Below, piece by piece: positions 21,549 through 33,813 of a stretch of 64,000 bases of DNA (position 1 is the stretch's first letter; each line of letters opens with the position of its first letter). This DNA is from Bisporella sp. PMI_857. Lineage: Eukaryota > Ascomycota > Leotiomycetes > Helotiales > Helotiaceae. The stretch is from the NCBI GenBank assembly GCA_021307315.1, contig JAJSPD010000050.1, forward strand, positions 186,001 to 250,000, given 5' to 3'. Below the pieces are notes generated by a model. That model did no database searches, was not told the origin of the DNA, and was given only the letters and a program-made list of their open reading frames with translations. The position numbers and the translations under genes were made by a program.

Positions 21549-23385
21549 ATGTTGTTGCTTAGACTTGTCTTCCTCTTCATTTCTTGTAACGCTCTCGTAC
21601 GGGCAACGGGTGCTGAACCTTCTAATCTCGAATCGGCCGAATCCAGCAGCTTCATTCTCAACAGGTTCTCCGCCGCGAAAGTTTTCGAGCTGCGTAATGA
21701 GGAACGAGCTGCTAATCTCCTCCTAAACCGCCAGCAGCTCGTGTGTCCAGCGTATGCACCGGTGGATTGCGGTCCCCCTGGCTGTTGTAGGGCGACTGAG
21801 AATTGTCGGACGGAAGGTTGCTGCCCAAAAACAGCCGAGACGTGTGGTGGCAAAGCATGTCTAGCGAAAGGTCAGACGTGTTGTGGAAATGGCGCGTGCG
21901 AGGTCGGGACTACGTGTATGACGAGTCCTCGCGGGACCGTTACTTGTTGCTATGCTGGGATGACAGCTTGTGACAATGGCAGTTGTAAGGCAGACCTTCT
22001 GGATCATTGTGGGAAGAGCTGAAGACAGTAGGAAATTGGCTAATGGTGCTTCTCAGGTTGTTTTGCGGGTACCAAGTGCAGCGATACCAACCCAGGCAAA
22101 TGTGAGCGCTTGATCACAAGCATCACTCGGTTGTCGAGTACAGGAGTGTCTACGAGATCTAGCACTGTTATGAGCCAATCGTTGATAACATCTTCTGCAG
22201 CAATAACAAGAGCAAGCACGGTATCCACAAAACTTACAGCAACGAAATCAATTAGTATTAAGTGCAAAAGTACGCCTACCTTCGCAAACACGAAGCGCAC
22301 TGCAGCACCGGCACCAGACGGCGGCTTAGTGAACAACAAGCCCGTTTCCGATCTATTAAAAAGGCAAAGCGAGGAAGACGACTTACGTCAGTTCTGCGAC
22401 ACGGATGACGAGCAGATACCCATCATGTACTTTCCATGGTATCCCGGCGAGACAGATCAGCTGATCGAGAGCACGTGTGCAGGAATTGGAGGCGGAGATG
22501 AAATATTGCTAACTTGGGCTGGCGATGGCCCGGTCGCCGCGGACAAGCGCAGAGGACAATCTGGCTGTCCCGGGTATTGCGCCCGTAAGTTGCTCGCCTG
22601 TGTCTAAAGTATAACTTATTCTAATATAGCCATGATAGGAATTGGAGAGAGCATTAATGCCGTGTATGGCGAGCGAAATGAGTGCGACGAATTCCCGCCC
22701 GCTTCGAGTACGCAGGGTGGCGCTGGAGCTCATAAGTTGTGTATCGTCTGGTGGCAGAACCAGCTCGGCGGCAAACTAATCCAAAGCTATAAATGGCTGT
22801 ACAGACTCCAGCCAAATCAGAAGTTCATCATCCGTGTTGTGCCAGGGTGTGCAAAGTTCAGCGCTGCCAAGAGGGAAATAGATTCCAGCAAGCAGTCGTA
22901 TACTGCTGCTAACAGCACGTGGCATCAGGATCGGAGGCCCGGAGCCGAGGATGGAGTGGGATTTGTTTTTGCTCCCATGACTGAGGTCAAGGCGGGCACG
23001 TACAATATTTCTCTTGATCTTGGCAGCCCTGTCATAGAGTTGTCCATCACGGACGGAAATGGGCTGGAGTACTTTCGGTAAGCATGTTAAGCCCAGAAAC
23101 TCATAGTGGATGCTCTCCTGCTGACTTACGATTGACAGGAATACTGCTCCGTCAGCAAACGAGATATCCAACTTCACAGTTGAAGATACTACGGGTGATG
23201 GCGTAAACCTTGCAATTGCTGCGTATGCGAGAAGGGATGATCATGTGAATATAGTATACCAAGCCGCTCTAATGCCAAACAACACAGAGACTGGGACTCA
23301 AAAGTCTAAGGGAAGTCCGGTAGGACCCTGGTCTCTGCCTTTGACCTTTTTTGCCATTGTTTTCGCTACCGTAATGCTAGCCTAG
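21549..23385 (+). CDS. secreted Cys-rich protein with NucA/NucB-like DNase domain, probable GPI anchor
   Basis: Four exons: 21549-21984, 22057-22584, 22630-23077 and 23139-23385. The introns are 72, 45 and 61 bp (GTAAGG, GTAAGT and GTAAGC donors), giving 552 residues in exact frame. A signal peptide spans about residues 1-20. Residues 65-160 are very Cys-rich, with repeated CC and CGxxxC spacings, like granulin or chitin-binding-type disulfide modules. A Ser/Thr-rich linker follows. Next comes a block with GCPGYC, then NECDEFPPASSTQGGAG, which matches the 'DEYPFAS..GG' signature of NucA/NucB secreted nucleases with the key Asp-Glu pair present. The C-terminus is hydrophobic (LPLTFFAIVFATVMLA), preceded by small polar residues, as in GPI-anchored wall proteins. 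DNase activity is inferred from family resemblance only. Confidence 0.8.
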
Positions 23386-25528
23386 GCTAGAGACAGATAT
23401 TTTCAACTCCCGTAGTCCGATTTTGAACGAGGAATATTCGATCGACTTGTATATATGTACTAAGTGAGGGAATAATGGGGTCAAGGCCAGTAGGGCAAAT
23501 GCTTAAAGGATTGGCAGCCATGGTCGTAATTTTTTTCGTCCTATTTGCAATATCCGTGATGGTCAAATGATGGCAAAGATCTGTAGTTGCTAGTTTCCTA
23601 GAGAGTAAAGACTATCTATCAATCACTTTTCGCGTTTTCGCGTGATGCAGTTGTAATACTCTTCTTGGATGGAATCGTCTACTCTCTATAAAGAGGAGTC
23701 CCTTGAAAATGCTAATATTTTTGCTGTCACTTGATCAGCCTTCTATCACAATCAGTCAAAATTCTTGAGATCTTCTTTCAACATTGTACTGCATCTTGGT
23801 GAAGCTCCTGTAGCGGTGCAGCAGGTAGGCAGATAGCCAATATCTGGCTTTTCGAACTCTGTCTTTAAATAGCTAAAGGAGTATCCGTGACAGCGCACCT
23901 GCTCAAACTCTTGAAATGCCTCCTACGGCGCTGTCGCGCCAAGAGAACCAGTATCGAGCATAATGCCGGGCGCTACTAGAGTGGCTGCTCTAGACCATTG
24001 ATTTCACGAGGTCTAGTAACAAACTATAGCGTAAATTTCAATGCAACTACGCCATTCAAAGGGAATGTGGTTCAAAGCGGAAGTGTTGCTCGTGAAAATC
24101 TATCTTAGAGGACATAAAATTTTCTGGACTTTGGTGTCTATAATTGGCTGGGTGGGCTTAATCTTAAGATCCATTATTCAAGAAAGTAAAAAAGGCCACA
24201 GAGCGTATTGAAAGATCTTGCTAGCATTATGTCCTAATATTGTACAGCTCTATATTAAATAGTGACCACTGCCTCTTGCCTAACCTACTCAATTGCATGT
24301 TTCCGCCCTCCTGAGCACCCGGTTTCCCTACCACATGTGAACGCATTAGATGACCTTAATTCGACTTGTTAAAGACCACTTACTCAAACTAGCGTTTGGC
24401 AAGCATGGTAGCAGATGCACATTGTCCCTATCCAGCTCAGGTGAGGCGAGCCTCTGGCCGACCGTCCCCGATCCGTTTCCCGCAAATGCACTCTGTAACC
24501 GTATACAGCCCTCGTCCGGCCACACATATCAAAACTTTCCGTATTCTTCAAAATTATGCCAACGCACCAATGCAGCCACACAGCTCTCTTTGAAATGCAT
24601 GAAGCTGGAATGCGGGGCAAGCTCACATAAATATATACAGCTGAGTGTTTGAATATAACTGATAGTCTTAATTAGGAGATGATAGTATGGCGTTACCTTA
24701 ATTGATTACAGTAATTTCATTTACTATATGTGGCTATTGTATACTGCTGTAGGATTAAGTAAGGGAATAGAACAAAGATTTAATGAATATTTTTGGTTTC
24801 GCGGCATAGAAGTAATAAAAATGATACAGAAAACAGGACGGACACTATGGATGGCGAATGGAAGTAGCTTGCTGAAGGCGAGAGTATGAAGTGTATTTAG
24901 GGATTGATGAGGGAGGAAGGAAACACACCACTTCAATTAACAACTTTAGGTATTATTCAAGCAAAGCTGCTCAGTCAGGTCGCAGTTCTCCGGCTATGAA
25001 GCAAGACTCGATACGAACGTAGATTAGCAATCTAAAATTTAAGGTACCACGAAACACTCATCGAACCTCGAGCCGATAAATTTCACTGTACCAATCCTAT
25101 GGGTAGGATACTTAACAAGCTAAAAGGATGTGCAGCTGATTGTGGTAGTTAGAGCCCAAAGAGGTATGTTTTGGTACACCACTTCGCATCTTTTGGCAAA
25201 TAGACATGACTGGCTGTGAGCAAATTCAATCATTCGACGTTAATAATTCTCACGTGGAACAACGTATGCAGAGACAGTCGACTGATTGCCGTGCGATTAA
25301 ATGCAATGATGGGTGACGGTGGCGTATCACGAAAGCCTCATGCATATCTCTCATTCTGGATAAGCAGCCAGCTAAAGACACCCCAGAAAGCAAGGGGCCT
25401 AATAGCCCGCTCTCCACGTAAACACCACATTGGGTTATGGCATTGAATCTAAAGTTTCTCGCGAGTTCCCATTAACTCCTCATCTAATGCGAATTGCCGC
25501 GTCTACGTATTCTGACTAGTTTCCGACA
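23386..25528. other. 2.1 kb intergenic; no supported gene
   Basis: AT-rich in places. ORFs 24350-24652, 24724-24936 and 25216-25446 have no recognisable domain or splice partner. Confidence 0.45.
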
Positions 25529-27085
25529 ATGGTCAAAGACACTCGACTCTACAATCGCCTAGGTGGGTAAACCAATTTGTTGTTTAGCATGACAGAAGGT
25601 CTTGGCTCTCGCTGACCAAAGCTAACAGAAGTTAACCCTTCGGCCACATCTGCAGAGATCAAGCGCGCATTCAGGAAAACTGCATTGAAATTTCACCCAG
25701 ACAAAAATGTAGATAACCCTAGCCATAGGGATGCAAAGTTCATAGAGGCATACCAAGCCTATGAGATCCTCTCCGACCAAAAGAAGCGGCGGTTATATGA
25801 CACACAGGGTCCAGAAGGAGTGTTTGGTCGTGGTAGTGGTGTCCCGACAGAGCCGAACCCTAAGCCTGCCTATCGTCCTCATCCTACCTCTAGAGCTAGA
25901 CCTAGTCCTGGTAGGACGCCTAATTACGGAGGAACATCATTCAATTACAGGAGCTATGCCAGAGACAGCAACGATGACGGCGGTGATGGCGACCCGGACT
26001 TTAACGAAGAAGAGCTCAGAAGGATTATAGAAGAACTACTAAAAAAACGGTATAATCGCGTCGGACGGCAGGGAGGATTGGATGGGTCTCCTCCGCTGTT
26101 TTCCGAAGAAGATATAGATGATATGCTTCGGCCCTCTCGTAAGTCTCCCCAAAACCATCCTCGACAGTATTTATGACTCATGCTAGATGCACATGCTAGT
26201 TTGCGCCTTCATTTTATGGTCCTTACTTGATATAGCTATGAACGTGTCTGCAGGAGCTGCTGCTGCCGCCGCAGGAGGCCACGCCAATGGAAGTATTGTA
26301 ACTCATAGGGTCACGAGCTTGGGCGCCTTGGCTGGGCTTACCAAGTCAGGAATAGTCACCTTTGCTGGACTGACAAAGTACTTACACTTTCCACCTATAC
26401 TGGATTTTCCGTTTCAATTATTAGGGAGTGGGCTAGTTGTCTGCCTTTTGGTTACGTTGCAAGTCAGTGGGATGGCCATGGGGCAGAGTAAGTAATTTCT
26501 CATAGCGACAGCTCAAGCTTAGCTAATTTACGCTTTGCAGAACCCGGGGCTCTCTGCGGCGCTGCAATTATAGCAGGAATTCCACTCTGGTTTGAAAGTA
26601 TGGACCACGCCGCAGGTATGTACAACCCGAGTTGGATAGACTTTCACCATCTTCAGTTCTCACTGCAATATTCTTGACTAAGAATATTAACTAGCCTCAC
26701 GAACATACCCTTTGTGGTTGGTCCATTGCTTCAAACCATGCATATGCAACTTTCCAATATTCATAATATTCTGGCCTATATACCTGATTGCGTTTGATGC
26801 ATTCGGAGGTTTTGTATTCGCTCTCGCGGCTAAGGTCTTCGGTAAGTATCCTCTCGGCATTGAAATAGAAATATAATCATCTTTGTTTAAGAACTTTTCA
26901 TAGCTACTTTGATATTGTAAACTAAAAAATTTTTGGCAGGCATGCCAATATGCGCTTTCCACGCTGCTGCAGCAGCTGGAGCAGTATATGGTACTTTGAC
27001 TGGGGCAACAAGACGGATAATAGGATGTTGTGGATGCATGTGCGCCTGCTGTTGTGTACTTTCCCAATTAGCGGAAGATGTTTGA
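25529..27085 (+). CDS. J-domain (DnaJ) protein with a membrane-spanning Cys-rich C-terminal half
   Basis: Six exons: 25529-25562, 25629-26138, 26236-26487, 26541-26615, 26695-26841 and 26940-27085. All introns are GT-AG (66, 97, 53, 79 and 98 bp); the total is 387 residues in frame. Residues 1-70 form a J-domain, beginning MVKDTRLYNRLEVNPSAT, with the HPD tripeptide in KFHPDKN and the helix IV region (RRLYDTQGPEG). The HPD indicates stimulation of Hsp70 ATPase. A Gly/Pro/Arg-rich linker and an acidic segment follow. An Ala/Gly-rich region and several hydrophobic helices come next (around LGSGLVVCLLVTLQV, PIFIIFWPIYLIAF and FVFALAAKVF). The end is a cysteine cluster (GCCGCMCACCC). The Ydj1-type zinc-finger spacing (CxxCxGxG repeats) is absent. 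An alternative acceptor at 26253 would remove six residues. Location in an organelle or ER membrane is likely but unproven. Confidence 0.8.
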
Positions 27086-27584
27086 GGGTTGGACTCTCAA
27101 GCCTCGCAGCTCAAAACGGCGTTAATGGCCTAGATGACCAACAACAAGTGGTAGGTAAATCAGAGACCTTATTTAGTCAAAGTTCCGGGCAAGGAGCGCG
27201 GGGAGAACCGTTGTGTCCATTTAGTCTGCCCTTCAATTTAGACTAAACAATCCTTCGGCAGCATCTCAAGTTTCAGGAGGTGCTCCACCCAATCCCAGTG
27301 AGTTTCTTAGTTCTATTGCTAGCAAGCTCAATGCACAAGGAAGACAGATGTTAGTGACTTATATTATAATAGTCAGAGCCCGATTTTGGCATTGAGGTAA
27401 AACCTACACCTAGCTGTATCTTATTTTAAAGTTTGCCAAGCTTTAATGAATAATTAGTATTTATACTTCTTTGGATGATCGAGACAATTTGCACTTTGTC
27501 GAGTGTTTCTACATTCATCTGCATCCTATTACTTGTTATAGTAGGTCTATATATATTTATTTTTCTACGCCAGATTTTTTTTAA

Positions 27585-28584
27585 CGGCAAATATCTCAAA
27601 TACCATCAAAAAGTCGATAAATATCTGAAATACCACCACTGAATTTGGAGGCTTTCTCATATACCACAAATGATGGTATTTCAGAAAGCCACCAAATAAT
27701 TGATGGTATTTAAGAAAGCCCCCAACACTCTTAAATTTTTAATAGTATTTCAGAAAGCCACCAAATAATTGATAGTATTTAAGAAAGCTTTCAACACTTG
27801 CTGTAAACACGTTGTATGTCACAGCACGTAAAATAAAAGCAACGGCTCAAAGTAATATAAGTAAAAATCGAGAATAACAAAACTACAGAACTATAGAAGC
27901 AGAAAGAAAGCATATATACAAAAGCTTTAATTACGTGACGTTCCGCGTGATTTTTAATATAAGTGCTTTACGGACTATTAAGCTATATAACAGTATTATA
28001 TACTTTAAACTATTTGTATTTGAAGCTTAAAAGTAACTTGCAAGAAAACAAATATAAAATTCTACATAAGTTATAACAACTTCTTTTATTTTATTTTTAG
28101 AATTACAAGCTCTAATTTTGAACTTGCAGTTGCGCAGCGTTTAACATACAATATTGAATCGTTTTTATTTAAATAAGTAGTTTTTTATAATTCAGAAGCG
28201 TTTGCAACAAAGCTTTTAATAGCTAATTTAGCTAAAAAAAATATCAAGAAACGTAAAGCTTATTTCGAAAGCTATAATACGATATCAATAAAATTACAAT
28301 TGAAAAGAATAAAAGGATTTCAAGTTACAATAGTATTAAGGTTTATAAGTCATGTGTTTTAGTCTTTTGGCGGCAAATAGTAGTACGTTAATATCTGCCA
28401 ACAAAATAATAGTATTTCAGATATTCTAGTAGTTACAAGTAATTTTTCTGAAATACCATCATTTTGTTGGCAAATTCTGACGTACCACTGTTTCAAAACG
28501 GTGGTACGCCCAGAAAGCCTCCAAATTTAGTGGTGGTATTTGAGATATTTACTGACTTTTCGATGGTATTTCAGATATTTGCCG
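27585..28584. mobile_element. 1000-bp non-autonomous DNA transposon with 73-bp TIRs (MULE-like MITE)
   Basis: The outer ends start CGGCAAATATCT and finish with its inverse, AGATATTTGCCG. Comparing 27585-27657 with the reverse complement of 28512-28584 gives about 67 identical positions of 73. TTTTTTTAA directly flanks both ends (27576-27584 and 28585-28593), fitting a 9-bp target duplication, although its low complexity weakens the point. The interior is very AT-rich and has no transposase ORF. Long TIRs with a 9-bp duplication are typical of Mutator-like elements, hence the inferred class. Confidence 0.75.
27671..27797. repeat. two tandem copies of a ~69-bp subterminal unit inside the 1-kb element
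   Basis: Both copies share the order GTATTTCAGAAAGCCACC, AAATAATTGAT, GTATTTAAGAAAGC at an offset of 69 bases. The GTATTTCAGA motif is also related to the TIR sequence. Confidence 0.7.
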
Positions 28585-31229
28585 TTTTTTTAATTCCATT
28601 GCTTCTGTATGAACACTTTGTCGCAATTCACTTATACATACAAGGATTCATCGATTGCCTTATTTTCTCAATATTGCATGTAATATCTTCGACTATTATC
28701 GATTATATTACAGTTTTTGTTATATCAGTCGACTTAAACACAGCTTAAATCAAGCCAACGAACCATTAAATATCTATACTTCCAAAAAATTTTAATAAAT
28801 TTTAATTGTATTTGGCTGTAATACAAACTGCGGTAGTAAAATGAAGTATTCATAACTCAAAAGGCAAGCTAGCTCCTGCCTAGGCAAAAGCGCGTTTAAG
28901 CAAAGTATTTCCCACTCACTAAGTTTAACAATTTCATCCAGATCTTGATCCTGTAAAACGATAGACTAATATTAAACAAGCTAGTTTTGAGCCGAAAGGA
29001 CTGTATATAAGAAATATGATGCGGGAGGAAAGAGCGGTCCAGATATTGCACAATGTGTACAGAATATGTGACGAAGGCACTATCTTAGAAGAGCTGAAAT
29101 ATGCCCTCAGAACAGCTGATATCATTGTTAGTTCTAACGTACGACCGTACTTTAAGCTTGGACACTTGGCGGCAAGTAAGTAGCAACTCGACCCTGGACC
29201 GACCATGGTTCTGTTCTTGCTGAATTTATCGAACCCTGCACTCAGCGCAGTGCATCCCATGCCTACCTAGCCTAAGTTCAACATAACAAAGCATGAGTTT
29301 CGGATAAGGATTTTGAGAATTTGCCTCCATTGTAAAAGCCAATGTTTGGCCACCTAAACATTCTTTCCATATTCTCCGGTGCAGTCTTGTTAAGAGCATA
29401 CACGTCTTCCCTAGGGGGTTCCGTGCTATCTATGGTATGTCCTGGGTGTTAGCCGGAGGACGCGGTGGAGTGAAAGCCCTCCCAGATTTCATTACAATAT
29501 TTTGGAGCTCAAATATTGGTAGCCGAAGGCTTAATCTCCTTTCGCCCGCATGTTCTCCGTTATCTCCTCTTTCTCCGGATAAGGCACGGATCATGGCAAA
29601 TATAACAACATAAACTGTACACACAGAAACGTCCAAACTAACAAATATCGAGCTTCTGCATGCTTCAATGACACAGATGAATGAGCTGGAGTTGAATGTT
29701 GGTAGGGAGGTAGAATTAAACTCCATAAGTTGGAAGTTGGTTTTATACTATTTCAGGTAAGCGTGGTTTTTAGCCAGTTTTGATGAGCAGTTTCCGAAAT
29801 TGGCTTAAATAGTACGCTAAATTCGCTATCCATATCGAAATATTCTAGCAGCTGTATATTGGTCGGCGGTTATATAGGTTTACGTTTGATACCTTCAGGA
29901 ATATAGGGTTGAGGAATAGGCAGTAAGACTATTCAGTAGTACACTACATCCCAGTACTATAAACCCTCCCAAGATCATAGACTTCAGGACTAAAATTTTC
30001 AAGGTCAGAGATCTCAAGATTAAAAGTGCCAAAACTATGATTTTTAAGACGAATGAGGTCAATTATAACTTCCTTAACCACTTGAATTAATCTGGCACCA
30101 TTTTAATTTTGAAGAATATCTGGTTCGCACGCCAATATATGGAGTGAACATGTGATTTCCTTCGTTGCCGCACGACTTTTCATTTGTGTACGTGAAATAA
30201 CTGAAGATGATGTACACATTCCCTTCCAGGTTATTTATATACGAGTAAACTGTGGTACGGGCCTTCCGGAGAGAAATACCACATCATCACACAGAGTCGA
30301 AGAAGTGCGAGGTCACTTTCCTAGATAGGAAGTGGTAAATCTGAGCGCTTGTGAATGATGCAATTTTGAAAGCCTTTAACCTAAAATGTTGGAAGAAAAC
30401 GGCTATAATGTTCTCGCAAGAATTAATGAAGCAGGTAGCCTTTTAACAGCTGGATATACTCCATCAGAGACTTGCATGGTAGCAATCTGTATTATTTGAA
30501 GCATTCGGAAAAGCTCACTATTTTGATTGCACATGACAGCGAGCCTCAGTTTCAGCCTATTTCTGATCTCGAGCTTAAACTGTGATTTATTTTTATTGAG
30601 CTTAGACCTAGCTGCGTCACACAGTTATACTTTAGCCAAATCACATGGCTCTTTTGCTTTCCGCAGGCAATTTTTCTTTTGATTCCTCAGGCCGAGTAGA
30701 ATATGCCACAATTCCAAACAAAACCACCTACTCAGGCGGACGCTGGTGCTAGATCCTGAGCAGCGGACCTAAGGAGGCATTGTTTGAACAATCTAGGGAG
30801 CCTTATGCTAGGACACGAGTTTAGAACGACATCACGAAGACGTAACATAGTCCAAGATAAGAGTAAACTCTATTTCTGCTTCTATTATATTTCCCTTCTT
30901 ACGAATCTCTAGTGAAAGCACGGGTCAAGGGCCTGCTTCTATGTGCGCAGTCTCACAGCAGATCCTTGTGCAGGAAATCTCCAGAGATCGTCCGCAATTT
31001 GATCTTACATCATGCTATTTGGCTTAGTATATATCGAACACGCCGCGTGACGCAGTTACGTTTGGTAGCATGTGAGAAGACAGATCACAGCAAGTTGTAC
31101 GGAAATTTCTGCACACACTCGTTTTCGACATTCCAGTTCGTGGTATTATACAGCTAGCTTCTCAAGTATCGCTTGGTATACAATATCATACAGCCCATCC
31201 GAACTCCCTTGATGCATAATATACAACTC

Positions 31230-32509
31230 TTACTCCACCTTCGTAGGAATTTTAACCTGAGCTCTACTGCGGTCCATAAGTGGAACGCCATATCTCCATC
31301 CAACGCCATTGTGACCCCGACCATCTTTACCAGCAGCATCGACATTGACGTCTGTGAACTTAAACTCCCACCTTTTTGTATTAATAGTTTTTACTTGCCC
31401 CCCCCGCTTCTTCTTTTCCCTGCGTAACCTTCGTACCTCAGCCTCCGCATCTCTTCCCGCTTGTCGCTCCGCAATTTCTTCTTGTGAAAGGCCCGCGCTG
31501 AGATCTTTATGCATGAGGGTCAGCTCGGGATGAGGAACTCGGTCATCGGCCGGGAGAAGATGATCATCAAAAATTTTTGCTGCGTCTGTGCGTGTGAATA
31601 TTCTCGATTCAGAAGTAGGGTAGAAGATTTGTGGACCGGTCGCTTGGTGGATAGGAAGATCGTTGATGGATTCGTGAGGTTTGATTGACTTTCTGTTTTC
31701 TAGATTGGGGTCGTAATTTGTTACAGGGAGCATGTTCATGACTGCTTCTGCGTATGGCTTTGCAAGTGGTTTTCCCTTCAAGACTGGTTAGTAGATACCT
31801 TGCAGAATATATGTTTGGATAAGTAGTAAATGAACTTTCAGAGAGGCTCGCATGCTAAATTTTGTAACCATGTAGGTGTCTTAAAGACTAATCGATTTTT
31901 TTTATAATCATCATCAAGTTTGGATATTCGAAGAAAGAAAAAATAAATACTTACTATCCGAGCCCACTCCTTTTCAATCTCCTTCAGCCGTACTACCGCT
32001 CCAACTCGGCTCATCTCAACGGAGAATTCTGTGCTGACGTCTCGAACAGACTTTCCTTCTATCATGATAGCTTCCCATATTTTCTCTCTCATCTCGTCGC
32101 CCAGTACGGGCTGGCTTATGAAGAATGGGTTATGTGGGAAAGGCCTCAAGTCTCTGTTTGTCTCCGGCGGTACCGCATTAGAATCTACTCTTGGCTTCTC
32201 CTGCCCAGGTACTATTGGACTCTCGTTTTGCTCTTGAGCCTCCCGCTTTCTGGCCTCTAACACCCGCTTCAACTGCCCATCACTTGTATACGCGGTCAGA
32301 TAATTGGTATGCCCTTGCGCTGGATTCCTAAATATCTCTCCTTGGCTGTTGAGCCATCTATATAATTGGTGTCGAGCTCGTGTGACTCGCGCATTTCCGT
32401 CTTGTCGTAATGTCGTGGTGAAGGAGCGGCATTGCGCAGATTTCGGGTATTGTTTCGCACATGTAGAGACTGGCGAAGGAAAAGACGGACATCTCAAGGA
32501 GGGTGGCAT
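31230..32509 (-). CDS. bot1: mitochondrial small ribosomal subunit protein mS35 / Bot1-type protein
   Basis: Two exons (32509-31955 and 31775-31230) are separated by a 179-bp intron with a GTAAGT donor, giving 366 residues. The first 30 or so residues are Ser/Arg-rich, as in a mitochondrial targeting peptide. Diagnostic parts are RHQLYRWLNSQG, GHTNYLTAY, PPETNRDLRPFPHNPFF, and SVRDVSTEFSVEMSRVGAVV followed by RLKEIEKEW. The intron falls directly after the last motif. A charged C-terminal segment (RRLRREKKKRGG) and WEFKFTDVNV complete it. The family (Pfam Bot1p, yeast Mrps35, human MRPS35) is a structural component of the mitochondrial small ribosomal subunit. Length and motif order agree with fungal orthologues. 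The ATG at 32509 is the natural start. Confidence 0.9.
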
Positions 32510-32857
32510 TGTTGAATGGGCTTAGTGAACGAAATGCATGAATGCTAGAAGTTTGATGTTGAGCTTTGCGAGAAAGTTTTATTTAGAAATTTAGTGGCTG
32601 GGTCATGTGATTCTTGAGCATCTTGGCGGAGCTATACACCTATGTTTTGTCTCTACTTTCAACACCTTTGAGAGATTAAAGCGATTATGAATGAGGCAAT
32701 TTTCATTTCTTGTCATAAGTCTAAATCTAAGCTAGAGTGGTTTGGGGTTTGTTTTTGGCTTCTTAAATCTATCCAGTCTCCCAGAAATGACGATAGAAAT
32801 ACCACAAGATCTTCTATCCTATTACGCAGCTCTTAGTTTATCATCAGTTTCGAACCG
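32510..32857. other. intergenic; promoter of mS35 gene and 3' flank of phosphatase gene
   Basis: A 348-bp spacer between two minus-strand genes with no ORF of note. Confidence 0.5.
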
Positions 32858-33813
32858 TTACAGACTGTGTTGAAACTTTTGGTGTATCGCGGGCTTCTCA
32901 ACAACCAGATTTGATCGAATTTTCTCGACTTCTTCTTTCGTGAGACCACACTTCTCCACCATATAGGCTTGAGTGCCACCAAACTTCTCCTCGATGATCC
33001 TCAAAGTTCCGAGCATTGCTTCACGCCTGGTTTCTGTTATTTTTCAAGTCTGTCTACAGAAGTGGAAACTCACTTTGCTCCGATCATATTCAGAGCACCA
33101 GCCATGCTACCTTGCAGCGCTGGATCATTCAGGAGATGCTGTATTACAGCCTCCTTCCACGCTTTTGGCATGCCAATCTCGGTCAAGGAATACTCGCCAG
33201 CGACAGTCTGATCATCAACTCCACATAGTGATAGCACTAGCGCGCAGATAACTCCTGTTCTATCTTTGCCAGCGGTACAGTGGATGACAAGGGGCTTGTC
33301 TGGCTCATTGGCGAGATGCAACAGAATTGTCTTGTAAGAACCTAAAGCGCCAGACTCGAGAATAGAAGTATACGCCCGCTTAAAGCCCTATAGCCGTTAG
33401 CAATATTCCAAATATATTAGCAAGATGAATACCTCTGCTCCATCAGCATAGTCCTTGAATCGAATGGCCAAAGCCTCCGGAGAATAATCACGATCCTGAA
33501 AGACCGGGACGAAGACTCGCTCACAGCCTTCCCATTCCTTCACACCACCTCTCCCTGCCGCAATATTTTTCTCGATCTCATTTAGAGATCTTAAATCGTA
33601 AAAATGAGTGATACCAAGCTTTTTCAAAGTAGCAATCCCATTTTCAGTCACGGCGGTAGGCTCACCGCACCGATATATAATACCGGTGCGGACTGAGTGA
33701 CTGTTGGATGTAGCCAGAGGATATCCCCCGAGATCACGAAAGTTTGGTATTCCGTCGATACTGATGAAAGGTGGCGATTGAGGCTCAGCCGAAGCTGAGA
33801 CTGTTGTGCTCAT
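32858..33813 (-). CDS. PTP/dual-specificity-type phosphatase (Y_phosphatase3 family)
   Basis: Three exons (33813-33433, 33387-33074, 32999-32858) with introns of 45 and 74 bp give 278 residues in exact frame. The N-terminal part has IDGIPNFRDLGGY and YRCGEPTAVTENG, then HFYDLRSLNEIE; these are the NFRDLGG and DLR motifs of the family. The catalytic P-loop HCTAGKDRTG (Cx5R) is intact, with nucleophilic Cys and the Arg present, followed by a hydrophobic helix. The C-terminal exon adds EEKFGGTQAYM and EEVEKIRSNL, a segment also seen in family members. This family includes bacterial and fungal tyrosine or phosphoinositide phosphatases; the substrate cannot be predicted. It is divergently transcribed from the CCDC97-like gene, 228 bp away. 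Confidence 0.88.

Larger units (their letters stand above)
27086..31229. other. 4.1 kb AT-rich, gene-poor region
   Basis: Apart from the 1-kb inverted-repeat element there is little here. An open stretch at about 29016-29177 (+) ends in a GTAAGT donor-like site and contains EELKYALRTADIIVSSNVRP. It is weakly reminiscent of CoA-transferase family III sequences but not assignable. ORFs at 29430-29726 and 30912-31157 are unrecognised. Confidence 0.5.

Noticed and set aside
27576..27584. TTAA target duplication (piggyBac) for the 1-kb element
   Set aside because: TTAA is not directly adjacent to the right terminus; the adjacent shared repeat is the 9-mer TTTTTTTAA.
28934..29260. 108-codon minus-strand ORF
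   Set aside because: No domain and unusual composition; the opposite strand has a more coding-like but still unassigned stretch.
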